Positions 22,601 through 34,600 of a DNA stretch of 64,000 nucleotides are shown in pieces. The DNA comes from Siderastrea radians. Lineage: Eukaryota > Cnidaria > Anthozoa > Scleractinia > Rhizangiidae. The notes beneath the pieces are model-generated. The model did no database searches and had not been told where the DNA came from. It saw nothing but the letters and a program-made list of their open reading frames with translations. How positions within the stretch are numbered: the stretch's first letter is position 1; each line of letters opens with the position of its first letter. The position numbers were made by a program, and so were the translations under genes. The stretch is from contig OZ024895.1 of NCBI GenBank assembly GCA_964017195.1, forward strand, positions 19,829,034-19,893,033. Reading direction: 5' to 3'.

Positions 22601-25600
22601 ATGTCATGCATGAAGCATTACTGTGTAAACTGGCATCTATTTAATTATTATGAAAGTTGTGTTCACTGGAACATACACATACAGCTATAATTTATACACG
22701 TTTAATGTGTGTGTATTTTTCTTATCTTGCAGATCCTCGCTCAACACTTTTTAGATTTTGTGTGAAGTTTTATCCACCTGATCCTGCACTTCTTCAAGAA
22801 GAGTACACTAGGTAAGCATTTTTTTATACACGTATTTGGCAAAAAGGTTTCGATTAAGGTGGCCCCTTATAGTTTTATGCAGTAAACATGCATGCTGATG
22901 ATGAAAGCTTTTAATTTGTAATCTGTGCGTGCTCAAAGGAAAACATATTCTCGGTATTTCTTTTTCTTGGACAGTACAGTATGACCAATAAAAGCAAAAC
23001 TAACAGTCGATTATCTTGTGTTTTTGTTGTCGTTTTGTAATTATCTTTGTGTAGCTCTCCCCCCTGGTGGATTCTAGTTGATTCATGCTATGTAGAGAAT
23101 AGATTTAGGAAAGGGTGTGGATCAGCTATAGGGCTCATTCAATCCACTGAAGGTTTGGACACAAGACATTACCTTTCCTTACTTGCATTCGTTATTGGTG
23201 AAACCTAGAAAGAGCGTACGTTAAATTGCGTACCTTACAGTGGCCCAGGTACACTGTACCATCGAGCTGTGGTTAGGCTATACATATGTGACCTTCTTTG
23301 GGAAAACGTACACTAACGATATTCCGTTAAACGGTCCAGACCGTTAGCTATCCGTTAGTCATCCGTTAGAGCGTTAGTTGTATCCGTTAGAGGAGCAAGT
23401 CAATCCGTTAGCAACTCATCCGTATCCGTTAGTGCGTTAGCTGTAATCGTTAGCAACTCATGCATATCCGTTAGAGCGTTAGTTGTATCCGTTAGAGCGT
23501 TAGTCCAGAAAACTGAAGCGTTAACTGACGATTCTATCGCTATGCTGACTTACGGGCACTCAGTCATCAGAGGCTTCTATGATTAATTTTATTCGCTCGC
23601 GGGCAACGAAAATTATAAACAAGGAGCCCGCACGGGCGCCTGAAACTTGTGATTCTTGCCAGACCTTGCCAACTTCCAGTGAACGAACGATAAATTCCCT
23701 ACTCGTTCTGCGCTTTTGAAACGAAAACGTCAAATTAATGTTTGTTCGTCGGCAGTCGGCAAAAACTACCGGCGATAAAAAGTAAGCAAACAAGCACGTC
23801 TTGAAATTCGCTTCCGTGCAGACTAAATTTTCTCGTCTGAAAATGATCTCGAATGAATTTAATCAGGAGCCATAATCAGGGACGGAGACCGTAAGCGCGG
23901 GGTCCACGCGGCCCCATCGAAAAAGACAAATGTGCTATTTTTAGAAAAAATTACGCCACCCTCAACGTCATAAACGCGCGTGGCTACACGCAAATTTGCG
24001 TTCAACGTGGATATGACCAAGATGGTTATAATTATTTGATATCCAGTATGCCCGAGAACATAATGGTTTTTATTATTAAAAACGCAATCGCTAATTGCTA
24101 TGAAATCAAGAAAGAGAAAAAAAAAGAGAGAAATTCTGAGATAAAAGGGAACAGGAATCGATCGCGATCACATGACTGACCGAAAAAGGCGCCAAAACCT
24201 TGCGAAGTGTTGCAGCGTTTCTTTGCGGAGCTGAATGAATCAATGAAACTGCCCCGAAGTGAACGTACAAGCACAAGGTTTGGGAAAAATCTTCCATTTA
24301 TGGGCTCTGAAATGTGGCACGTGTTTGAGTTTTCCTGAAAATTGTTGGAATCGTCGTTCAAAGCGGATTGAAGCTGTACGATCCCACCGTTATGGCTGCT
24401 GGAGTTCAAATGAAAGAGTTTGTAATCGCTCCGTTCGCACAACGCTGACAACGGAGCCATCATGTGTTTGTTTGATCGAACTGAAGGCAGAATTAATAAT
24501 TAAGCTTGAACGATAATTTCTATGCAGCTCACTCATTGAAACAAGACCACGGAGGTGAGGAACATTAGAATTCACCATCTTACTTTTTAAACTCAAACCA
24601 CAAAACGCAATTGTTCTCAGTTTAGAGCCCGCGGACGGAATGGTAAAAACAACACTCAAACAACTATGAAAGCGATTCAACGTATTTTACATGGTATCCG
24701 ACTTGTGTCTAAATGTCTGGAGCTGCTCAAGGGAACACAGATAGAGCCACAACGAGTACAGGTAAACCAGTGTCAATTTTGCGTGGTATAGCCAAAAAAT
24801 GCCGCCTTTTCTGGTACTGAATTTGTCTAATGCTTTTTGTTCAGACTGCTGCATGATTTTTGTACTGACTCGCCATAAAAGGTGTGACAATTTTTATTAA
24901 ATGCTTATTTCCTATTTTACTGTGCTTATTTTGTCTTGTCTCGATATTTCCGACTCAAAGCCTTCCGTATAAAACCAACAAGTGATTGAGTTGACGATGA
25001 AAGAAATTGTGAACACAGCGCTAAATGCTTATATTTCTATTTCTACAGTTTCTGTTTCGTCCTAAGAAATCAAGCATTTGTGTCTCAGCGACGTTCAGTT
25101 GTAATTTCTCCTTAATTTTGCTTCGATACAAAGTGATTTTTCTCGCCGGGTTGCTGGCGGAGAAAAAAATCAAGCTCACTCTGTCGTTGAAACCCTTGCC
25201 ATGTCCACTGCGCTATGTATCCCTTCTAGGTTCGTAAATTACCCAGTAGGTCATATTCAGTACTAGGGCAGCATGAAGTTTCACTTCATCTTTCTCCTTC
25301 TCATCGACGGAAGTAGTTTTTTCTTGGTGTTTTTCCAGTTCTCTATTTTGTCGACGATTGATAACGCACCGCGAGAGTATTTGATTGAAAACAAAGCGGG
25401 CTTTTCACTATTCTTTGTCTTCATTAAGTTTATAAACATTTCGGTCATTTCGGTAAAGGCGGGCATTATTTCAGAAAACATACGCTGCGAAATCTCGGCA
25501 AACGTTTTCTTTACTGATTCGGTATTTGAATCTATGTTACTATTTTTCTTGCTGGGGAAATAGTGGCAACGATTTATCAGTGCGTTACTTTTCTTCACAA

Positions 25601-28600
25601 CGTGCTTGGAAAATCATTTTACAGTCTTTGCGGCTGCCCTTCAATCTCTGTACGTCCTCAGAGGAAATACATTTTCGGGATGTATTTTCCCTTTTCCTGC
25701 CTGATTCGCCTTCAACTGATTTTTTTCGTCGTTCGACGTCTTTTTGGCCCGCAAAACGTTTGGTCCGTCTAACGAGGAAATCCTCGTCCGACATGTCCTA
25801 CGCATCTTCGCTACAGGATTTTTCTAAAATATTCTCACTGCCATCATCGGAATCACTTGTACAATCCTCATATCCAGAGTCACTATCCAAAAAGTTCTCC
25901 TCAAGGGCTTGCCTTAGATTTGGAATTGTCACTGATGACAAAAACTGGATTTCTTCATCTCCAACGAAGGTAATTTCCGATGCCATTTTGTTTGTTTTTT
26001 CTTTGCGCGGCATCCTCGCAACATACATGCGTGTTTCACGCGCGCGATGGCGCAATTTTTTCTAAAAATAGCACATTTGTCTTTTTCGATGGGGCCAGCC
26101 CCATCACTGAAAATGGTATTCAGTTACGGTCTCCGTCCCCGATTATGGCTCCTGATTTAATTTAACGTTCGGTATAAAAATCACGACCTTGTTCCCGTTG
26201 TTTTGCTTTTAGAAACGTGGCTGTTGAATGTATTTTTAGCAAGCAAGATCTAGGTTTCAAATTACACGTGATATATGCAAATTTTACTTGCATCTACAAC
26301 GCAGATTGATTGTAGCGTTTTCTATCTTGATACGAACGGTACACTCAGCTACGAAACGTTTGGGATTTTTAAGTTTTTTTCATTTGATTTATAGTTCTAA
26401 ATAACTGAAGCTCTCTAGTAATTAAAAAAGTTTACAATCATTCAATACAATGCAGCTTTTATTCCGTCCGTCACACAACGTTTCACTGCGTATTCAAATT
26501 CCCCGTGGGTCAAATTTCAACCAAAAATTAATTTGCATAAAGTTGTTTACGTGAGCGCTATGAACTTTTTAAAAACTTTCAGCGGACTCGAGGAGTTTGC
26601 CCGATGTATTTATTGGAAAAATTACAATCCCAAATCGAGGTGCGTGTTCGGCAAACAGTAGTTATTGTCGATACGATGGAATAGAAGTTTCATTCCAGGA
26701 GAAACGGGATGACCTGTGTGAAGTGCAGTCGTTTCGAGAGAAAGTCGATTATTTACCCGTTTGAATCAGACACGATTCATCTAAACACTGGTGATTTTGA
26801 TGTGACCCGTTAAAAGCCTTCAATTTTCAGCCGTTTATCGATCGACCGCTTTACTAAAAACATCCGCTAAATACATTGACAATAAAATAATAAGATGAAC
26901 CATTCGCAACAACCAGCCGTTAGAGCGTTGGGAAAAGCGTTCGATTGTTTGGACCAACCGTTAGAGCGTTAGGACAAATCGTTAGAGCGTTAGAACAAAT
27001 CGTTAGAGCGTTAGAACAAATCGTTAGAGCGTTAGGACAAATCGTTAGACCGTTAGAACAAACCGTTAGAGCGTTAGAACAAACCGTTAGAGCGTTAGAA
27101 CAAATCGTTAGCAATCCGTTAGCTATCCGTTAGTTTTCTAACGGATAACGGATAATCGTTAGTGTACGTTTTCCCAAAGAAGGTCACATATACATTCACA
27201 GTGTACCCCTAACATGTGTGCACTTAACACTCCCAAGAGTGCCTAAAATCAAAATTCATGGCAAATCTCAAATTAAATTTTGTAAAATACTTAAAGATAA
27301 ACAGTACCATGTAAAAGTACTACTGACAAGGTTTCATTTGGATGGTCACACCATAGGATTTCATCCACAGATTCAAAAGTTAGAACCACCTTTATGTCTC
27401 CATAACTGACTCTGGGAGTGAAAGGATTAATGAAAAGAATAAACTAGAATTGTTGTTGTACTGTACTTTGTTTAGTGCTGCAGTTACTGCATCATTACCT
27501 TTCCATTGTTTGCAGGTATTTGTTTGGTCTACAGATAAAAAGAGATCTCCTTAGTGGAAGGTAGGCTTGTATTGCTTTTTTGTTTTTATTTTTGTTTTTG
27601 TTTTTTTGAACAAATCAAGGATTAATTTTGTTTTCCTGAAAATAGGATTTAACTGTAGTTTAAAATAGGACACCTTACACTTGACTGTCGTACACCAGTA
27701 CTCTTTTCGCTTGTCAGAATACATCTTTTGTACATTGTATCCCACTGCCAATCGACCACAGGCAAAAAATTTATGTCTGTGCGAGAGCCTTGAGGACTAA
27801 GGGGTTCTGGTTATACATTGTCTTTTGTGTGTATGATCTATTATCATACTGTTACATTTTCTTTTTTTCCCTATTTTTAGATTAAAATGTTCAGAAAACA
27901 CAGCTGCTCTGTTGGCTTCTTACATTGTCCAAGGCAAGTCCTAAAGTTTTTTACATTGAAAAGTGTTTTACTTTCATAATTTGTAAACTTAGTTATTGAG
28001 GATACACTGTACATCTTTGCTAAAACACACATATTAAAGCTTTTGATTCCATCGTGGAGTCTTTCTCAAGTGATGTTCGCAATCTTTTTTATCGGCACTC
28101 AACACTTGTCCGTGTGTGAAAGTAAGTGCTATCAAATGGGACTATGACCCATATCCAAATTTTGTCCCGGCCTACTGGCCTTGAGAAAAAATATCTTGGG
28201 AAAAGAAAAAGAGAAAAAAGTTTTTTGGACCCCGGCCGGATTTGAACCCACGACCTCTGAATCTGATCGCTAACTAAGGTAGTCACCTTGATATATCCTC
28301 CTGTGCGCCGCCTGCCCCGCCTGCCCTGCCTCTGCCCCTGCGCACATCACCCCTTGGGTCTTCCCGCAAAAAAATAATAAGCCAGCACATTCCATTCTGA
28401 TGATGTCACTTCTGATTCACCTTGATGACGTCACTTTCTCCTGCGCCCGCAATACATTCCAGGTGACTGCGGTACAGCGGTTTCCTTTTTTAACATACGT
28501 TCCATTCTGATGATGTCATTATGCAAATGGTCTTCCTCGAGGCCTAAATTTGATACAATTTCCTATTAATAGGCCCAGTCCTTGCATTGTTGACTGTTTG

Positions 28601-31600
28601 AAAATAGAACAAACATTCAAAAATGCAAGTTGAGAATTTTAGCAGTGTACTCACCACCTATTTTGCTCTTGTCTGCAGGGGAACTAGGTGATTACGATCC
28701 AATGACATGTAGAACAGGATATTTATCTGAGTATCAATTTTTTCCTGGTCAGGTATGTATGCTCGATAAAACTGAGGTTTGTCATGATGATCCTGAGTTA
28801 AATCTTGTCAGTCAGGAGCGAAAGCACTACACAATTGTGCCATTTTCTCTTTTGTCAATTTACTTACAATGCCAGCCAAGAGAACCTGATAAGCAAAGCA
28901 GACAAACAAACAAAGAAATAAATAAACTGAATCAAAGTCTTCCAGTTGCAACCTCTGACTTGACCTTTTAAACCCACTCAAGTCAGTGGTTCCTTCCTCA
29001 TGTATGGGTGCACAGAGACAGAAACAAGAAACTACAGTCAACTACACAGAAACAATACCCGAAAAACAATGAACATACAGTACAATCTGTTATGACAATT
29101 CCCTTGTGTGCTAGTACTGTACATAAGGACAGAGTGTAAGTTTCATGTAATGTTTCTATTTCTGAGACAAGTTCATTAAGATAATTGATGGCAGCTTGAA
29201 ATGCAGCCATTTGCCAAGAAATCTGAACCTTACTCCAAGACACAGTAACAAGCAATTTTTTTAGCACATGTACCTAAAAAGTGAATACCACTTAATGTTC
29301 TAGCCAAGGAAAACAGCTGACGTTTCGCGAGGTCACCTTTTGAGCCCTTGCCAAATGACGTCTGAGTATGGAGTGCAGAAATTCCATTCTGATGACGTGC
29401 ACTACCCAGATCTTGGTAGTGCCTCTGATTGGTTGTGCTGCGAGGGAATTTCTTTCAACCAATCAGAAGCACTACCAAGATCTGGGTTATGCATGTCATC
29501 AGTATGGAATTTCTGTGCTCGTTACTCAGAGTCGTTTTGCAAGGGTTCAAGTGGCGTGCTCGTGAAACGTCGGCTGTTTTCTCAGGCTATTAATGTTCCT
29601 AACTTGTGTTCTTACACAGACACCAGACTCTGAGAAAAGAATATCAACATATCACAAAGAACACAGGTATAACATTTTGGCCTCTTTTTTCACTTTTGGT
29701 TTATAACTTGCCGAGGTTTTAAAACATGACATTGCACATTGTGCAGCAGTACTCTGACAGATGTCCTATTGTCCTTTAGGGGGCTGCTGCCTGCTGACGC
29801 AGACTACAATCTTTTGGATGTAGCAAGAAGATTAGAAATGTATGGTATTACGCTCTACCCTGCTAAGGTAGGTTACTAGGTGACATACCAAAGATTGATT
29901 GAAATATTTATTAATAGGCATGAAACCTTATTTTATGGAGATTGAAAGCAAATCATGGCAAATCAAGCTACACTGTACATGTACATGCATTTTCAAATCC
30001 TGATTAATCCATCTTCATTTCTGTGAGGGACTAATTGTAATCAATATGAACGTACAAGTATGTACATTGTATTTATTTGATACTCATTTTATCCAATGTA
30101 CATGGCATGACCAACAAGAAAAGCCCCAGGGGCATTACCCCACCGTTCCCCCCTCCCCCTCGGGGTGTAAAAGATATTATGGTCACTCAAGATACAAGCT
30201 CTAGCCTGTGTAGCGAAAGATGTGCCGAGTATGTTTGGCCGAGCAAAACCGGAGGTCTGGGGCAAGTGACCACCCAAAAAATGGAAAATAATGGGGGAAA
30301 AAAACGGGTATTACTAGACCCTGTCCTGACGGTGGGGTAATAAATATTTGTCTTTCTAAGCATGTGGTTACATGTAGCTGTCCACTGGTCTAGCTGATAA
30401 TGGTGATTTATTGTGGTTGTTGATTTAATAGTAACTACATGTATTAATAATGTTATTGTTAATAATGTTTTCTTTTTCAAATTGTTTACCTGTATGATAC
30501 AAAGAAATGTTGTTTTTGTTATTGTTATGCGAATTGTACAGCTGTACATACATAATGATAATCATGGATTCTTGTTTATAACTTAATATTGTTCTGTTTT
30601 ATTCCTTCATAGGATAAAGATCATGTTGAACTTTTCCTGGCTGCTGCCCACATGGGCGTCTCAGTATTTCAAAATGGCTCAAAGATCAATACTTTTTCTT
30701 GGTACGTCTTACGTCAAGAGCTTTATTAACAGTTTTTAAAACTATTTGCTTTAGTTTTTTGCTTATTTATACTGTGTTGTCCCACTATCTAATATCGTTT
30801 AGGGAAATGATGTCTCTATACATTGTTCATAAAAACATGAATGCAAATAGCAAGTAGTAAGTTAAAGGGGCAGTGTCATGGGGATTTGCTTGCATTTAGA
30901 AAACTTTGAAAAGCAAATAGACACATCTACACAAATAATGGTCCATTTGTTGTTCAGACACCATACTAATTCAGAAAAGCTGTTATGTAGTGTCTTTGGC
31001 CACAGATGGCCAGGATGGACAAGGATTACAACTCATGTCAAAACATTTGGTGAACGTGTTTAAGTTCAATCTGTGCTTCTATCTTGCAAAAATTGTTAAA
31101 AAATGCATCATGGCTTACTCTCCTTGCAAAAATTCATTTGATATCTTGGAATAAGGTCCTAAGTGACTCCTGATGTAATGTCATATTCTCCTTTTGTTTC
31201 ACAAGGAAAGAAAAAGAAATTTGGAAGAAGAATTTAGCAGTTTATCAGAAGACATTTAGGGCTTTTTTCCATGCACCCATTCAATAATTTTATTGGTTTC
31301 TGTATGAGATAGTGGTGTGCAAGATGGCCAAGCATTAGATAGTAAACAGCGGATCTAGTCACAATTATGTTTTTCTCTTCATTTCAGGGCAAAAATTAGG
31401 AAGCTTAGCTTCAAGAGAAAAAGATTTCTTGTCAAACTCCATCCAGAAATATTTGTAAGTGTTTGAGTTTACAGCACCAGATTTTTTGTTGTTGAATTTC
31501 TGACAAAAAAAAAGAGAAAAAAATAATGCACATGCCACAAATTAAAGGTTGTCATAGCCTCCCACGCAGCCGTTTTTAGGGGAGTCGTATTACCCTCCTC

Positions 31601-34600
31601 CCCACAAACGCCTGCTTACCCAAGTTCGACATTCCTTTCCCATTGTTTTACTTGCGAGATAATCTAACCAATCACCATTGAGGCATTGTCTGACGATGTG
31701 CAATCAAATTAATCGTTATAACATACGCTTCTGTATTTCCCACGATTGTTTTTCAGAGACACGGGTGTTTCTTGTGGGACGCTTTTATCCCGTCATCTTT
31801 TGAAAAAGGTCTCATTTTCTGACAAAGCGTTGTTGTTCTTGCTTGCCTGATCAAGTTCATCGTCAGTGAGGACTTCAGCGCTTCTCAGTGAACTGCTGGA
31901 GCCAATGCAATGCGAAGGGAAATACGTGACTTCTACGACTTGATAAGGCAAAAAGTATAAAGACGGCAAAGGACGAACGAGATGATAAACCGATAAATGA
32001 AATGAAAATATCACACATGGCACAACAACCAAGTGAGTTTAAGCGGCGAAATCTCTTATACTCGAGTTCGCTGGCTTATCCGCTAACGTTTCTATGATCT
32101 TCGCGTCGAAGGGCCTAGGCTGTTATTACAACGCGCGTTCCCATGCTTTTCTCGCATGACATTCCCTAAGCAGAAGGGACTGCTAGTTTACAGTCGCTAT
32201 TTGTGATTACGCAGCGCTTATATCTTTTACGATGAATTTATCAGTCAGTTTAAAATCCCTCGACGGATTTCTACACATATGCCTGAATTTCTAAGTTAAA
32301 TTTACTATTTGAAAGCTCAGAGAATGTAGTTATTCCTGGATTCAATGCTTTTGGGAAAAAAAAATTAGTTATTTACGTAGTGCCGCCCATCACGTTATAA
32401 GCTTTATAAAAAGCGCCTGGTTGGAAAGCGATATCATAAATTAATTCTAAACAGAGCAAATCGCGCACATAAATAAATTTATTTCGCCAAAATCTGAGTT
32501 CAATGTGCCATTTGAAAGCTTCGGAAACTTTGCATTCAACGATTTTGAGGGGACGCTCACTAACATTTTAAGCCGCGCGTTATGTTTATCTGCATGTGTT
32601 CCCGCGAAAGCGTCCTGGGGTCAAGGTCAACCTTCCAGCCATAAGTAGATACAATGTGATTGGCTAAGCGGCGGAAAGCAATGTCGAACTCGGGTAAGCA
32701 GGCGTTAGTGGGGAGGAGGGTAATACGACTCCCCTAAGAACGACTGCGTGGGAGGCTAAGGTTGTCAGAGCTGGAAACAAACCATTTCATGTTCCTTTTC
32801 GTGATCATTATTTTTCCTCTCCATCAGGGTCATTACAAGGATATTGTGGAATTTACAATGGCCAGCAGGAATGCATGTAAAAGTTTCTGGAAAATAGCAA
32901 TAACCACACATGCTTTCTTTCGGTAAGTTGATGTAATTAAGAAAATGAATCTGACACCAGGGGATTTAACATTTTGATCTACTGAGAGATCTGGTAAGAG
33001 GTTCACTGTAGTTGCTTATAAAGTGAACTGTCAGACTGAAGTGTGATCTTTGTTCGCTTTCAGGCAAAATGTAGGCAAACCAATAGTCAAGTCTGGTCCA
33101 AGAATATTCAGCCGAGGCTCTTCATACAGATACAGTGGGAGAACACAAAAGCAGATCATTGAGGGTTGTCGGACAGCCTTCCGACAACAGCCAGCATTTG
33201 AAAGGTTTGCATCTCCTACAACCATAGTAAAAAGGAAAAGGCTGTGTACAATTTAAATGGCAGTTTCCAGGAATTTTGCTTCATATCAACAATATAAACA
33301 TCGTTTTTGGGGTCATTAATTTTATTAAGTGATACCCCCACCCCTTCTATCCATCAATGCAGGTAGACATCCAGTGTTTTGAAAGGGGAGGGGGGTGGGG
33401 GTTGGGGGGTGTTCATGGCTTAAAAAACATTTAATGTTTGTTTTGGCATTGTTCCAATTGCATTGGCCATGGTAGTGGTTTAATTTTTTTTTTTGGTTTT
33501 AAAAGTACATGTACTGTCTGTCTTCAATGTTGATGGCCACACACTATGGTGTCATTAGCAAATAATTCATCACTAGTAAAGTTTTCTTGCTTGTTTTGCT
33601 AAAATTTATTGGTCAATGTGAAATTGTATTGTTTTGTGTTGTGCCTGATTAGCTTTAGAATTCTTTTGTAAGTTAACAAACTAACTCAGAGAAAGTGTTG
33701 TGGACATTATGAAGTAAACCAGGACACTTGCTTACAGTTTGTTCTTTTGCTGTGCTCACATTACATTAATTTTGTTCTGTGATGCCACGTGTACTTATCG
33801 GTAAACCAACTGGGACTGAAATTGTACAGGGTATGCTCACAGTTCATGTGATATCTACTGCTTTAGAACTTTCCTTTTAATTATGAAGTATTGCATTTGT
33901 ACTTCAGATCACAAAGCATGAAAACGCCAACAAGAAGTCATTCAGTTGGGAACTCCTCACAGCCATCACCAAGATTATTTGGGGGATATGCAAGTTTTGA
34001 AACAAGGGCAACAGAAAGCACCACACCACCACGGCCTCTTATACCCCTGCAAGAAACTGCTGAGGAGAGGGGTCCTGCCTTAAATGGTCCAACCACAATG
34101 GAGATTGTTGAACGGGAGGAGAAACTACAGGAACCTCAGGATGATTCCTCTGCTGAGGGTGTTGTTATGCAGCCATTGCCAGAGACTAAGGGTGTTATTC
34201 CTCTTCAAGATCTCGATGACGAGCCTGATATGATGAAGGAGGAATCAGATACGCCATCGGAAGCTGCGTCAGAACCAGACCTTGAATGGCAAGCCGAGCC
34301 AACAGAAGTAGGTGTGGTCAAGACATCAGAAGCAGCTGTGAATATGCAGGAACCTGAGCCAGTGGCAGATGAGGTGGTGGCAAAGTCTGATGAGGAAGAG
34401 GAAGATGAGGGGTTTGAACACGGTGCACCTTTGAACTATTATGGCGACAATGATGTCAAAGAAGAACTTGTGGTCCCTGAAGGTTGTGTGCGCATTGAGT
34501 ACCAACCTCAACCAAAACCACCTTCCCCGGTGGAGGTGAGTGATGTTGAGACGTTGTCTCCTCCTCCACCCTCCCCTCCCCCACCCCCACCTGAGATTGA

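Larger units (their letters stand above)
23863..26155. mobile_element. 2.3-kb nested transposon with ~85-110-bp TIRs
   Basis: Left TCAGGAGCCATAATCAGGGA and right complement, continuing through GACGGAGACCGTAA and AAAAAGACAAATGTGC. TTTAA flanks both sides (23858-23862 and 26156-26160). The minus strand carries two short adjacent open frames near its right end. TTAA within the duplication recalls piggyBac, but the end sequence does not clearly match. Confidence 0.85.
23286..27189. mobile_element. 3.9-kb TIR element with CGTTAG subterminal arrays (intron 4)
   Basis: Ends ATGTGACCTTCTTTGGGAAA and its complement, inverted for at least 40 bp through ACGTACACTAACGAT. ATACAT flanks both ends (23280-23285 and 27190-27195). 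Inside each end lies an array of CCGTTAGAGCGTTAG-like units (23326-23506; 26918-27130). A second transposon occupies 23863-26155. No transposase recognised; superfamily uncertain. Confidence 0.88.

Noticed and set aside
26920..27133. Heptad-repeat 'proteins' on both strands
   Set aside because: Explained entirely by the 21-bp array in the transposon end.
28630..28971. 113-codon frame running through FARP exon 7
   Set aside because: Only 28679-28752 is coding; the rest is intron read-through beyond a good gtatgt donor.
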